A DNA stretch of 64,000 nucleotides from positions 4,463,814-4,527,813 of the forward strand of contig NC_034420.1 of the NCBI RefSeq assembly GCF_002078875.1, given 5' to 3'. The position numbers and the translations under genes are program-made. This document shows, piece after piece, positions 1-14,118 of the stretch; within the stretch, counting starts at the first letter, position 1, and each line of letters opens with the position of its first letter. The notes under the pieces were generated by a model. It worked only from the letters and a program-made list of their open reading frames with translations, was not told the origin of the DNA and did no database searches. Source of the DNA: Numida meleagris. Lineage: Eukaryota > Chordata > Aves > Galliformes > Numididae.

Positions 1-3000
1 AATTACCCTATAACGCCACAGACAACCATACTCATCACCTATGAGGAAGAAGAACCATACTGTTACTCTGGACTAATGAGAAGAAGGTGACAATGACTCT
101 GTTCAAAAGTTAACACCATTATGGGAATTTATCATCAGTTAAATTAGATATGCTTTTCCATCAGAGATTACAGAAGAATGGAATTCATTGCATGCATCTA
201 CAGAAGAATTTTTTTCAGCATAGTACACATTCCCTGCTAAAAAAAAAAAACAGTCATCTATATTCTTCTATTATATGATACCATTTCATTTCAAGAGTAG
301 TACCTGCATTTACTACTCTAAGCAAAGCAAGGAAAAGAGGAAGAGAGAGTTGTTCCAGGCACGGGTTCACACAGTACACCTGAGCACAAGTAAGATTAGT
401 GTTTCTGAGAAGAAATCAAAAAATAAAATTAAAAAAGCTATACTGTTTCTACAGCTTCACTTTCCTGTGAAGGATCACAAAGAACTGTGCCATATTACAA
501 CAGATGATAGATCAATATTAAGATAATGACACAGGGTTATTACAGTCTTGCACATTACAGTAAGCAAGAAAAAAAGACCTTCTATGCATATGGAACTTGA
601 GAAAATGAAGGGATTGAGCATTTACTCTGAAAAGACCCACTGTATTAAATACTCTTACAAATTATTATTTGCCAATGAATTTTGCATTTCAACAAGCTTT
701 GTTTCCTATCATTGTATGACCTATAATCTTTCAGCTGCACAAAACATCCACTGGCTATGCTCCTTTAGCTTCACAGTGGCTGTAGATATAAGTAGCCCAA
801 GAACAGAAAGGCTGAAAGAAATCACTTTGTCTGTTACCCAGTAAGGAACTGTGTATCACTTGTCAGAGACCTCTTCACTGTGCCTGAAATCTTCTCAAAT
901 GAGTACCTCTTTCGATTACTGTTCTGCAAGCAGCTATGAAATACTCCTCATCTCCCATCTTTTATACACACTAGTTAGAGGGCTGAAGTCAACAGGAACC
1001 ATGCTATGGATTTCAGCAACACAGAATTGTATGTATTATTCCACCAAATTTCCAAAATTTGGGGATAAATATAATAAAAGGATATAATTTTGTATTTGTA
1101 ACATTATACACTACACAAGAGAAATCTAGGGGTTAATGGTTCAAATCTGACTTCATTTTCAACAATACATTGTTGTAACTGAAAAAGGCAAAAATATCTG
1201 ACTGATATAAGTATACCATTATAAATACTAGTTGATGATAATGCCATAATACTTGTAGGAAACAGTTTTTGAGCACAAATCCAGAGTTCTGATGATATAA
1301 ACTAAACCTGAGGAGCTGAACTATTGAGAGGGTTAGAATCTGAACAGCCTTCTAGTCTGCTTATGGTAATAAAAAGAGACTTAAACTTAAGCAGTATGGT
1401 AAAAAAAAAAAAAAAAAAAGGAGAAGAGGTCACTATGTCAAGAGAAGCGGCATAGCAATCTGTTCCATACTAATCCTGGAGGATCCCTGCTGTACTGTGT
1501 AGGGCATTTCTGGAAGTAACAGAACCTCAATGATGAGAGTTTCATAGAAGCCCTTGTAACAACTCAAAACCACTAACCTCAAAAAACTTACATATGGAGA
1601 AAAAAAAATAGAACGCATCTTTCAGACCTATAGATTATGTATGAATAATTTTCCATATATTCCAGTATTTACTTTATTCCTCAACAACTAGGAAACAGGG
1701 CTTGGAATAAATAATCCTACCTTTATTTTATTTTTGGTAGTTTTACTGGAAACACATTAAAAATATGTTATTAGAAACACAGCACAACTCTCCAGAGCTT
1801 GAAAATATTCTGCATTCTACCTCCAAGTTAGGTAACTACTTATTAAAGAAATTCTAGGACAACACCTAACTCCAAATCTCTGCAAGCTATCTCATTGCAA
1901 ATGAGAAGTCAGGACTCTGCAATGCAGTCTACGGTGAAAAGGAAAAAGGTGCATTTCAGAGGGGACAGTCTCTCAGGAACCTCAATGTAATAGTGAATGA
2001 AAGATAAGAGATGACTCCTCAAACAGATCTCAGAAAAAAGTCTGAATCCCTAATACTATCCAATTCTTCTGGAAAAAAAAAGACTTAGCAGGAATTGCAG
2101 GAACTCACAGGCTAGATTCAATCACACAACTTCCATACAAAAGGACTACTCGCTTCAGTTATACAAATTCTGGTTAAGTCTGAGAAAAAAGAAGTGTGAA
2201 TACTAAAGTAGATGTTTGTATAGTGAGAACTGGGAAGCTGAAGGAGCAGGTAATTTGATTGTCATGTAAAATGATGCTCAGAAGCCTGACTCCATCAAGG
2301 AATCAAATTTAGAACAACTTTTAAATTAACTTAGTTAAATAACCACAGACTAAGGAATTCAGGTAAGTATGCATATTCAGCAGATGAATTTTAAGAAGAG
2401 ATTTTTCTATATTGAATTGTCAAGGAAAAAAGAGGTAGAAGCATTCTATAATTATGAAAGTTTTATCTTTCTAATAGAAAAAATTCAAGATTCATAACAG
2501 AAGTTTAAAATTCAGTCCTCAAAATATCTCCAATTACATTTTTACAGTGAAGCTAAATCATGGAGGAACGATCACATCAGGAAGATCTGAAGCTACAGCA
2601 GTGTCTGCACTCCAACGATCTACTCCAACAGACTGACCATGGAACTGTTCTAATCCCTTATCCTACCTTATTCCTACCTCATCTTTTCACTCTGGAGAGC
2701 TAATCCCTTTTGAAGTCCCACTGAACAGCTGAACTTCCCAACCAACATGCCAAGCTGTGTATCACCAGTTAAACCAGTTACAAACCAAGTGCTCTTGGTC
2801 TGGAAGGACTTCATATAAAATCCCTGAAGGAGAGTAGCAGCTTCTTAATTTATATAAAGCAGCTCAACTGCTTAGATCTTATTCTTTTCAACCCGGAGGT
2901 AATTTTGTCTGCATCAATCTTCACGTGTATTTACTACATATATACTTGTCATGCTTAAGACATTTCTGTCCTTTTCCATTGCTTCACATTCTGTTCTGAC

Positions 3001-6000
3001 ACAATTTGATTTCAACTACCACCACACATTTAGAAGAACACAAGTCAAATAGCATGGCAGTTTTTTTCTACTAATTAACCTTTGCGATGCTTTTCATATT
3101 TCTCTCACTCTACTACTTAACTAGATGCAGTAACCACTCTGACAGCCACACGTGCCTGAACTGACATACTGTTTCCTGACGCTGCAGACTTGACCAACTC
3201 TGAGCCACCTTAAAAGGAATGCCAATAACATGCATCACAGAAGTGATTTAGAAAATGAAGAAATCAATACAATAAATGCCAGTCCTATCCATCTTCCTTA
3301 GATCCATCAGTATCCAGAATAAACATACTTTCCTCATCTCATTTCTGCTTCTGCTGGCAGAATTTGAATACGTTATTCAAAGGCTTTATTACACGTAGAA
3401 GCACTTGCACTCATAAAAGTTCTGATCTTAATTTCCTGTTTTAGTCTTCATATTGTCCTGTATTCAGGAGACTGCTGATACAAACCGTAAATTTAGGCTA
3501 CAGAAATGCAGGTGTATTAAAATATAGAGCTCATAATAAAAAATCAAAACAACAACAAAAAACCCAAATAACTTTTAATAAGACAGAGACCCACTTTTAA
3601 ATGAAGCTACTTGCAAGTTTGATCCAAAGGATCCAAACCTTACTGCTAAGACTAGAAGACAAGGAGAAATCTGGCTGCAAGTGCTGCTCTGTTGTTAATT
3701 TTGACAGGGTACTTTTTAAAGGGAATGAGTCCTGACAGCAGCTAAAAGAAGAGATGTCTTTTATTATTCTTAATATATCAATTCTAGTGATTAAGAGAGG
3801 CATTTGGTAAATTAGAACATGTGGTTTAGCCTGTACTGTGTATTAAGCCACTGGAAGTTGCACAAGCTGCCTTTATGAAAGATGAACCAATATACTATAT
3901 ACATATATTATGTTTCCCCCAAATAATTGATATTATTCTTATGACATGACACAGAAACTCAAATTTCAGGATCAAATCACAGGGGCAAAAATTACAATTA
4001 ATCTTGAGAATCATCAAACATCATTGAGTGGAAAGAGGGCAAAACTGTACTGATGTATTCCCTCCTAAAAATGAATATGTTACAGTGCTCAAAATAGGTT
4101 GAGGATTTTGCAAACTAGACAGACAACAGCTGGAGGCTTCTGGAATCCTAGAGAAAGAGGCCACCTGAATTCTTTTTAGTGGCAGAGCCCTTGGTCTTCC
4201 AACACACACTCAATTTTCCACTTCCAAATGCTATTTAATAATCAAATAAAAATCATGCTTTATTTAAAAAAGATTATGTCAATACATTTCCTTAAGCCCT
4301 TTTGGGATTTCCTGGCATTAACACCACATTCAATGATTTCATTAATCAGGACCAGGTATTTCAAGCCATGTGGGATCCGAGGCAACGTATTTTCAACTTC
4401 AGATTATAACTGAGAAAACAAAGCTTTTATTCAATTTTTTATTTTTATTTAATAAACCTGAGCATATACACCCTCAGAAAACCCTGAAGCATGTTCAGTC
4501 TATTGAACCTCTCCTCATAAAAGCTAAACAACTATATAGGAATCAAATATTAACGCCTAGTGATCCTGCTTAAGGAAATCAGTTTGGAAGACTTGTGAAA
4601 AAGTACTAGCAGACATCTGTAAATTTTACTGCCATGAGAAATAACGTGGATTTGGTTGAAAAAAGTCAACTCACTTGTACCAGTAAGGTTGTGGTTGTCA
4701 AGAAACGTGCTGCAGAAGTCTCAGCTTTTCACCACAGCTTATTATCCAAAGCAAATTTAATTCTTCAGATCCACGTCTTATCTGCTACCTACATTTTTAT
4801 CAAAAATTTTGGCCTTTCTCTGATAACTTCTGAATGTAGTTACGCATTGTCACTGTAAAACCTTTAATACGAGGAACAGTTGATAAGATACAGTTTAAAA
4901 TAATTTACTGTCATCATTTCCTTGTTCTTTATCTGTATTAAAAACATTATGTAATCAATTCTGTTTTTCTTCTTACTATTGCTCTTGACAGTATATAAAT
5001 TTTTCTCTAGATGCAGATCTACGTTGGAAAAGCGTGTCATATATTCAGTTTATAATCCAAACTAAACAAAGCGATCATAAAAGCAAATCCACAAAGAAAG
5101 CAGTGCTTCTGATGCAAATGTTTCCTCCACTTTCACCCAACTAGTGGATATAAGAAAACCCAAATTAGGGATTTACATCATTACTACATAACAAAACAAA
5201 ACAAAAAAAAAGAAAAAAAAACACATAAAACCAACAAGGACAACAACAAAAGAAAAGCAGTTTTTGTCTTTCGCTTAATTCCAGTTTCACAGCATACATA
5301 TGGATATGAATAAGTAAGGGATTCTTCACCCTAACTTCTTGCACAGCAGCTTGAGGAAGGTTTCAGATTAACATAAATGATAATACACACACATAAGGGT
5401 ATCTTTGAAAGACATTTGATAACTTGTAAATGTAATGTTTACAGAGATCAGGTCAAGTCAAAAGGTATTTAATATAAGTAGTTAAGTTCTGTAAATCTGT
5501 TTATGACTGCTTAAGGACATGAGATGACTTTAAATGCTCACTAATGTATACAGTGTACGTTTAGTGCAACTCATAGGAATTCCCATTCCAATTACTGTGC
5601 AGTCTGCGAAGACAAAAATGTACTAAATCAAGTCAGACTGCTTTATTTTCTTTGATTAGAACAGTTAACATTAATCATATATTGCTTCACGGATACCACT
5701 TTTCTACACATTCGCTGCAAAAATAAAAAGTAGAATGGAGTTTGAATAAAAGTACTGAAATAACTACAGGTACAGATGTTTACAAACACATTTCTATCAA
5801 TATTTCCAAAGCAAGCAATCATGAGAAAGTAATTCAAACCTTTATTCATACTCAGTAAGTGCTTCAGGTCTCCCAACAAAAACAAGAGGAAGAATTTCTT
5901 TTAAAACCATTATGTGTTTTTTTCCCGGGTGTAATTTTCTGTTTATACTGTTTATAGTTTTACTTATATAACTTTCAAAACTCTTTGTGAAAACCATCAG

Positions 6001-8887
6001 AGGAGAATGATTTCAAGTCATTAAGCAGACCTGGGTGGCAGGAGGGGAAGACACTGGATTTATTTTTCCTTGAGATTTTCAGATTTTCAGACAGATAAGA
6101 AATTGGATTCATGCCACCGTGGAGTCCACCCTGTTTTTCCATGTACTAGGGAGTAAAATAGCCTAAGGATTTTTTCTAGGCTTTCCAAGCAACGGCTTTA
6201 ATTTCAATTTCAAAATCTGTGAAATTAAATATCTACCCATCCATATGGAGACCCAGACATTTAGTCTCTTAGATTTATTAAACTCTATTTACGTTGATAA
6301 TAGAATTGGGAGATACAATTTGGCACAGCAAACACAGGTTTAGCAGCCTAATTGCTTGGGTTTTGTACAGCAGATCACGTTAATGCTAAATGAGGATTTC
6401 CACAAGTCAGTCACTGCTGACTGAGAAGGAAAAGGTGGGACACACTGTGGTGATTTGGGAAGAAGCAGCTCTCCAGGGTCACAGGGCAGGAATCATCACA
6501 CCAATCGGTCAACACAGGTGCACCAAGGGAAAAAAGAATGCCACAGCACAGACCGTCATGAATTACGCCTGTGTGTGCATAATCTGAGGACTCCAGACGA
6601 TCACGCCTTGTCCCACAGCTCCATGGGGACAAGGAGGACAGGCCTTCACAGGATAGAGAGCTGCAGCTACTGTGAGCTAGTGAAGCAAACAAAATTCTGC
6701 TTGTACACGGAATTCCTTATAGTACAGTATTCATCTGGGCCTTGAGATAAAACTCATTATTCTGTTCAGCACTTGCAGCGACCACGCTGTACACTTTGCT
6801 CCCTTAAATATTCTCACATGTAAACAAACTTGGCACTGATTGCCCACAACACCTGAACCTGGTCTGACTTCACAGCCCTTGGTTCATGGGCCTTAGAGGA
6901 GTAAGAAAGCCATTGTGGAAAAATGGTCGCTTTGATAAAACAAGCACTAAGTGAAAAGCTTTCGATGATAACCAAGTATTTTGAAAGAATAACTGGATAT
7001 TGAATATTTTAGATCCAGTATTACGATTAAAAAATAAATGAATCATCAGAGCTACATATTCTGTCAGTTCTTTTCAATAGTTTAATATTTCCTTCAATTT
7101 CTTTAAAGTTTTGTTATTGTTTTCCCTAAACTTATGTCCACATTTAATCACCACAAATGCACCTCCACCACACAGCAGATGTGTCATTAACTATTTCTGA
7201 AAAAAAGTGAAATAAAATCACCCAGCATGAGAATACTATGGAATAAGTCAACACTAGCAGATGGTGTTTATTTTGTCACTGCTTGTGTTAAAAATTCCCA
7301 CCTATTTCATCAGTTTCTTTAAGGTGGAAGCCTCATGTAAAAAGTGAAAATGCTATTTTTTATAAGCTGTCACAGAACTCCTTAAAATATAACCGCTTGT
7401 TTTCATGGTTTCCAGTTTTCTAGGACATAGTGCAATACACGGGAGATGGGTTTGTAGAAATTTGACGTGATAGAGTGTTTTGCTAGTGGCTCAGTCTTTC
7501 AACACACAATCTGTTTTGTTTCTCAAGCAAATTTTGCAAATCCTTTAGTTCCAATACTGGTGTTTGCAAGACATATTCTGTAACAAGTGTTAAGTCTGTC
7601 CCTAGGAGGGGCACATGGTAGAACTATCAACTTGTTTTGTCCTAGGACCCAACTTACACAAGTTTTGGGGTTTTTTATTTTAAATATCCCCTTAAGAATT
7701 TCTCACATTCTTATTACATTATCACACACTTTTGGTTTAGACGATCTAGAAGATTATTTCTTAACAAAACAGCATGTTGCATGAAAAGCAATTCCACAAT
7801 CTTGACTTGGCTACTTAAAGAAATCCTTGTTAAAATCCCATGCTAAAAACAGGTTTTGCTCATTTATTTTTCAAAGAATTTCCTTTGAAATGGAAAAATA
7901 AAATAGAAGAACTTTCCAAAATACAAACTTATGCAATCCTCAGTAAGACAAATTCACATTGGAAGCAGTGGAAACTAATTTCATCACTACTGTGATTTAA
8001 ACAGAACTACTGACCCTAGAGATAAATACAATTTTGAACAAAGTAGAAGAACGTATTTGTACCTAAAGGTTACCGGACATTGGCATACTATTCGCACTGA
8101 TGATTTTAAATGTCAAGCCATACAGAAATTAGACACATAAATCACATCTCTACATGACCAGTTGCATTTGTTTCTAAACATCACAAACACTGCAAGATAA
8201 AATCCAACCCCTTCTCTTCCTCCAGAAAAGGCATAATCTCTGTCATAACAGTTTGACTGATCATGTGCCAAAGTGCATGTGCAATTTACTTGCACATCAT
8301 GGATTACCATAGGTTTTTGAGATACTTGCAACAACACAACAAATAGATAGCCTACTAAATATAGTCGTCCAAATCTCCTTTTGGTATTGGCAGGATTATA
8401 CTTGTAGCAGAGTCTCAGGACTCTGTATTTAAGTCCAGATTTACACGTTCACAGTTTACTCGGGATCATTATGTGAAAACAAATAGCAAAGGTACTCAAA
8501 CCACATTACAATGGCTGCAAAGTGAACGAAAAGATAGGAAATAGAAGAAGAAAGACTGCCAGGATAACCTCTGTTCCTGCATTATAATACTTTCTTGTAA
8601 TTATCTGATTATATACGCAAGCCTTTCCCTCTACCCTCTAGGTCTCCTACTGCACTTAATGTTCACGCTGGCTTGCCCAAACTATAAAAGGAACAGATCC
8701 TTTTATCTTCATTAAAAAAATCCATCCTATTCAAATCATATCCTAAGCAGTGCATTATAACGTCCCTGGCTTTTATGTATTGCTCAGCATTACGCTATCT
8801 GAATGCTTTCAATGAATTAATGATTTTCACAATATTGTAAACTTACACAACACTACTTTACTAAAAAAGCCTGCCAAACCTAGAATC
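1..8887. other. No gene recognised; unique AT-rich sequence
   Basis: Three short plus-strand ORFs follow one another at 275-526, 548-844 and 851-1087. They show no recognisable domain and end upstream of an AATAAA (1368-1373) and a 19-base poly-A tract. The rest is non-repetitive with short chance ORFs. A CAG|GTAAGT donor-like site at 2361-2368 has no supporting exon. I see no tRNA, rRNA or known repeat. Confidence 0.6.
1401..1419 (+). repeat. Poly-A tract with AATAAA 27 bases upstream
   Basis: Nineteen uninterrupted A residues, preceded by AATAAA at 1368-1373. The spacing resembles the 3' end of a polyadenylated RNA, so this may be the tail of an old retrocopy. It could equally be a chance A-run. 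Confidence 0.7.
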
Positions 8888-8907
8888 TTTTTTTTTTTTT
8901 TCTTTTT
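8888..8907. repeat. Poly-T tract
   Basis: A T-run with one interrupting C, about 45 bases before a CR1 tail. No function is evident. Confidence 0.7.
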
Positions 8908-8950
8908 GGAATTCTGGATGCTATGAGATAGGTAAGATTTTTGTGTATTT

Positions 8951-9105
8951 CACAGAATCATAGATCATTTTGGGAGGGTTGGAAGGGACCTCACAGCTTG
9001 TCTAGTTCTGACCCTCCCCGCCATAGGCAGAGATATCTCCCACTAGACCAGGTTGCCCAATGCCCCAACCATCTTGGCCTTGAACACTTACAGGGATGGG
9101 TATTA
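8951..9105 (-). mobile_element. CR1 LINE, 3' end fragment (minus orientation)
   Basis: The low-coordinate end starts with the reverse complement of the ATTCTATG-type terminal repeat (CACAGAATCATAGATCATTTT). The familiar CR1 tail follows: GGAAGGGACCTCACAG, then AGACCAGGTTGCCCAA and GGCCTTGAACACTTACAG. CR1 is the main avian non-LTR retrotransposon, and copies are typically truncated at the 5' end, as here. Divergence from the consensus phrases I know suggests an old copy. Beyond about 9105 the match fades. Confidence 0.85.
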
Positions 9106-9332
9106 TTTATTAACAGTTGTTCCTCTCCCAGCAGAGAAGAAGTCATTGAGATTCTGCATGCTAGAAGGGACAACTTTTGTACAGGAAGTTTTTATCCTTT
9201 TTCCTTCCAAAGACTGAATGCAGAGCTGAAAACAATCATTCTGTCCTCCTGCCTGTGTTTCTGAAGCTCTATTTTAATACCCTTGTTCAGCACTTAACCT
9301 TTGTTCCAATCACTTGCTTAAAAAAACTCGTT

Positions 9333-9405
9333 TCATAGAATCATAGAATTAGCTAGGTTGGAAAAGACCTACAAGATCATCCAGTACAACCATTTTGCTC
9401 CAAAT
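9333..9405 (-). mobile_element. CR1 LINE, very short 3' end fragment (minus orientation)
   Basis: Begins with TCATAGAATCATAGAATT, the reverse complement of the CR1 terminal repeat. It is followed by the tail core TAGGTTGGAAAAGACCTACAAGATCATC. Only about 70 bases survive. It lies 230 bases from another CR1 tail in the same orientation, but the tails differ enough to be separate insertions. Confidence 0.85.
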
Positions 9406-12400
9406 CAGCGGCATACTTCTCCTCCGCAAAGACTAAATAGATCAAGACATCTCAAATTTTGTTACAACACAGACCAAGCAAGCCCCCAACTAAATAAGCA
9501 CACTGGATAACTGGATACCTTTAAAAGGAAAAAAATCCAAGGGCTATACTTATGGTGATACAGAGACTCCTCTTCTATTTACACAACATGCACACTGAAA
9601 GCTTTGTAACTCTATTTGGATGCATTCTCAGCCAGCTGAGGCTTAAAACCAAGGTTAGTGCCATCTGTCTGTTTTTGGCAGCATCTAGATTGATGTAAAA
9701 TATCCTATGGCACTTTTAAAAAGACCAGAGTTAAAGCTTGGCTTTGGTCAGTTCCCTTGAATCACTAACATAATACAGTTGGCTGACATCAATGCCAGAC
9801 AGAACACCTGTATCCATAAGCACAGTGCAACTTTCTTTAGAGGCAATGAACTACTTCACTTCCTATGTTAGGTATGTCCAAGTAATTAGATAAACATTAA
9901 TGAAAATAAGTTCTGTTTTTTCTATTGCTTTTCTTAGTTCAATTATTTTGTTAAATGCACCTTACCACCAAGCTAGTGATTAGAACTAATACTACTGTCA
10001 AATATTTTTTATGTCTGCATAATTGGTAATAATATCCTCATGTTCTTTTTTATTTCCAGAGCCCTGAACAAACACAATGCTAAAAATTAAAAGCAAAACA
10101 GAAACTAAGCTTATTTTAATTGGGGAGGGAATCAGGTGCTCAAGGGAAAGAACAAAACCAAGGGGGAAAAAAAATTGATTAAAAGCACCAAGGTTTCAAA
10201 CGAGAAAAGACACTGTTCACATGGATACAATTTATAAAACCTTTCTATGATCCTGGAAAATGCTCTCAAGTATTAGTGAGATCTAGTATAGCCGAAATAT
10301 CATAACGCATTCATTTTAGCTGTGCCAAAATCACTTCTGCAACATCAATAATCACGAACACTTCAGACATGCAAAGTTATTTATCTGAACATTTCCATTC
10401 TTTATACAATTTCCAACTTTATTATGAACCATACAGATGCCATCTGGGGCAAATTTTACTATTACATATCAGAATTATGGAAACTAAAATCACCGAAAGC
10501 TCTGGCTCCCATTCTTCTAAGAAGCATGGAAAAACAAAAAGGGCCTTATTTCCAGTTTGAAAACATACTGAGCATTCTTGGGTTGTATGTATGAAAGGGT
10601 TGCAGATGCTCAGCACTTCCCAGACTTTAATGTAAGAAACTGTCTCAATATATGTTTCAGTCACTGTTTGAGATTCAAAGCATAATTCCATTCAGTAGAT
10701 TTCACCAACAATCAAATTACTATGGAAAGAAGAGTATCAGGAAAAAAAAAAAAAGGAGTAGTGAGAAAAGTTTTTCATGTTTCATTTAAGTAAGCAGAAT
10801 ATTATTCCTGTTTAGGGCCCAAGTACAGCAAACCAATTACTTAAGTGCTTAAACAAGACACCAAAACGGAAGGGTATCTTACATGCATATACTAGGTCAC
10901 AGCTGCAAAGGAAGAAGAGTATGAAATATCAGGATATGTCTCTCACCTCATTAGGCAGGCAAATATAGGGCAAAAACTGCAGTCTTGATGACAAAAGACC
11001 TCATAAAAACTAGTAACGTGCTGATACTATAAATTAGTATAGGTGTACATATCCAGTGAATTAAAACTATGTTTTGAATTCAGTAGGAAGGTGTCACCAA
11101 ATCATTATTTTTGCAGTAAAATATAACACAGATTTAAGTTATTGTACCTTTTTGTTTTTTTTTTTTCTTTTCTTTTTTTCACCTTTTGGTGAGGAGGATA
11201 TTGCCAGCAGTTTTACAGACATCCACCTCCTCCCAAGGGACTTTCGCCCGCAGGGAAACAACAAGGGGCAGGACAAGGTTGCAGCACTTCAGAAAAAGTT
11301 GTCAGTCAACTATTACATACAAAAGCAAAAACAACAAAAACCACTAGCAAAACGTAGTCCCTAAAACACAAAACATCAGTCCCACAGCAAGCATGACTGC
11401 CTAAATCTGTATATCGTGGATCAAAAATATACAAATCAAAATGAACACAGCTATTACTAAATCTCTCATTAAAGTCAGGTTTAAGAAACTCCGAAGCAAT
11501 GTCCAGAACATGCAAGCTTTCAACAATGGAATAAAACATATCTAACTGCTCTTGTGAAAATACTGCCAAATACAGGTGCGATATTGTTTTTAACTCATGC
11601 CTGTTGTACCCAAATCTGGCAGCTCTTACACATCTTAGTTCATTTTTTCTCCATGAGGAAGCTCAGTCCTGTGAAGCACAATGTTAGAGCAGGGAAACTG
11701 CAGCTCCTTCCCCACCCACCGAAGACGTCCAAAACCAAAACTGCCCCAAGTTAGTTCAGTCAGGGAGGTAATATGCAAAAATGAAAGAGAAATAAATAGA
11801 GAGAGATGACTCTTATTCAGCAGAATATAAATACCCAGGAGGAAAAAAAAAAAGAAAAAAAATCCCACAATGCATAAAAAGCAGATAGTAGAACTAGAGT
11901 AATCACTGCAAACCCCACAAATTCTAAACTAGGATCTAAGTTCACAAGGAAAACAGATTAAGCAAGATAAAAACCTTACGTATTAGAGAGTTCTTTGTCT
12001 CAGCCAGCTGCTGCCAGCTTGTCTGTCTGTCTTTCAATTTCTCAGAAAGGTGTGTGTGAAAATCTAAATGAAATAAAACAAATACATTTTAGAGATGGCT
12101 CCTTCCATTCCATTCAGTTTTGGTGTAATACAGCCAATTGAATGGTTCACCTCCTCCCACCCAATATGTCTTTGCATATTTAAAAATAAATCACTCATTT
12201 TTTTTTTTTAAATTTTTATTTTTTATCTGGACACAGAGAATTTCACCTTTTTATTAACCACTCTTAGAGACGTACTGAGAAGTAGTACTACTGGTGAGAT
12301 GTTGCTTTTCAGGAGGTACATATGCCCATTGTTCGTATCATTAACCATGAAAATGGGAAGTGGAGAACAATCTGTACACAGTACGTTAACATGAGGTCCG

Positions 12401-13188
12401 TGAGAATTTTCCCAACATGTTGTACAGTATGTTTTCAAGATCATAGTATGTTACTTTAGGTTTATTATCTATTAGTCCTATTAATCAATAGTGTCACATT
12501 TTGCATTTCTCTAAAATATAAGTTTAATTATCTGAAAGCAGACTCTTAGGACACGTTTGGAAAACAGACGCTTTCAGCTGCTAGAAATCACTTCTTACAC
12601 ATTTACTGCAGCAGCGCGTTGACTTTTACATTGATTATCAACAACACTGGGCTCGTTCTGCTATATCTCAACCAGATATGATCCAGTGGAAAGGCAGTGT
12701 TGAAAGGACAGCAACTGTTTTTCTTCATTGTATCATGAAACTCTCCAGCTTTAGGAAGCCAGATTTTAACACATGAAGAAAAAAATCTTACTTTAGCTTT
12801 AAGTCACCTTACTTTTTGGCGAAAAAGAACATATAAACAAAGCTTTTTGTTTTACAGCTAGTTAAAAAGTAGCTGGATTTTGGAAACGTGATGTAATTAT
12901 AGAGACCCACTACATCTGAAAACCACAAAATTCATTGAAAAATATTATTCAATGTGGCAATAAAAAACAAGAGTTTCCAGAGATAGTAAACTGAAGTCAC
13001 AAAACCTATTTTTATGCATTTACATGACTTTTCTTACACCAACAAGAAAGACAAGAACCCTAATAATTATTTCAGTTCTCATTTCTCACTGCTTTTAAGG
13101 CCTCTCTAGGGAATGATTCAACTTGATACATCTCAGGTCCAAATGCTTAATAATTTAGTAAGACAATAATTTAATTCTGCACCCAGAT
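9406..13188. other. No gene recognised; unique sequence with T-rich tracts
   Basis: Contains poly-A 10742-10754, a poly-T/C tract 11149-11179, and an 87-codon minus-strand ORF at 11306-11569 without a recognisable domain. A minus-strand pseudo-exon candidate lies at 11980-12063, with acceptor TTTATTTCATTTAG and donor AATAC|GTAAGG. It is discussed in the findings. No known repeat was seen. Confidence 0.5.
11149..11179. repeat. T-rich low-complexity tract
   Basis: About 31 bases of T interrupted by single G and C residues. No function inferred. Confidence 0.7.
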
Positions 13189-13281
13189 AAATATAAAAAT
13201 ATATATATGTTGTAATATATAATATATAAATAAATATAAAAATATAAATATGTTGTGTATATCACAGTAATATATTATATG
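13189..13281. repeat. AT-rich tract with an imperfect 43-base tandem duplication
   Basis: Almost pure A/T. The segment 13189-13214 (AAATATAAAAATATATATAT then GTTGTA) recurs at 13232-13257 with few changes, an offset of 43 bases. Probably replication slippage in an AT-rich satellite. Confidence 0.7.
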
Positions 13282-14104
13282 CACAAGAAAAACCAAAACA
13301 CCAAAATGTTGACACTTAAAGCTAAACGTATTGTATGTTTTAGAAAATAGAAAAAGATGTAAGACAATGCATTAGCTATTTGTGAGGAGCACAAATGTTT
13401 CTGACCTAAATTGCCTGCAATAGTAATCATCTGTAAGAATGTTGGCTCTGAGTGTTACACAGCTGGCTTTCAGGGTAAACAGCAGCTTTTAGAGACAAGT
13501 TACACTTTAACAAAGAATAAAAACCAGATACCATTTACTAAGCTGGCTAAATGTCTCCTTGCCCGTGATGAAATTAAAGTTTGATGTGGTGTGACTGTAA
13601 GTCTTTTTCAGGTGTTTTGGCTCCTGTCTAATTAGATCATCTTCATTTTCGATGGCACAGGTTTTGATTTAACAGCAAGGAAGCAAAACAGCAGATTTTC
13701 AGTAATTCTCCACTAAAAAATAATACCATGAACAAGCAAGTGAATCAGATACACAAAATGTGGAGTACGGTGACTATCAAAACAAAAACTTTGATAACTG
13801 TAAAAAAATTATAAATGTGTCATCTTGCTTTTTCCATGCTTCCCCCCCCTCCAAATGCAATACTAAGTGTTTATAAAATTATTCTCATATTCTCATGTAT
13901 TTGGTCATATTTATGTCAATAAATACACAAGTAGGAATATATCAAGAAATAAAGCACAGAATTGATTCTATGAGCACCACTCTTCTGTACAGTTTTTGTA
14001 GTTTTTAGTTCAACAGTTTCTGTTATATTACACCCTACAATATGCAAATATTTTAATATTTGATATACTGATTTTTGTTCCAGTAGTTTGTTTCAAGAAG
14101 GAAT

Positions 14105-14118
14105 AAAAAAAAAAAAAA
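14105..14118. repeat. Poly-A tract
   Basis: Fourteen A residues following GAATA. No adjacent transposon is recognised. Confidence 0.6.

Noticed and set aside
2361..2368. Consensus plus-strand donor CAG|GTAAGT
   Set aside because: No open frame or acceptor of quality upstream, and the orientation is opposite to the supported exon.
11306..11569. Minus-strand ORF of 87 codons that would follow 11980-12063 in phase
   Set aside because: Weak pyrimidine tract before its AG, no usable donor, and no recognisable domain. The phase match has a one-in-three chance.
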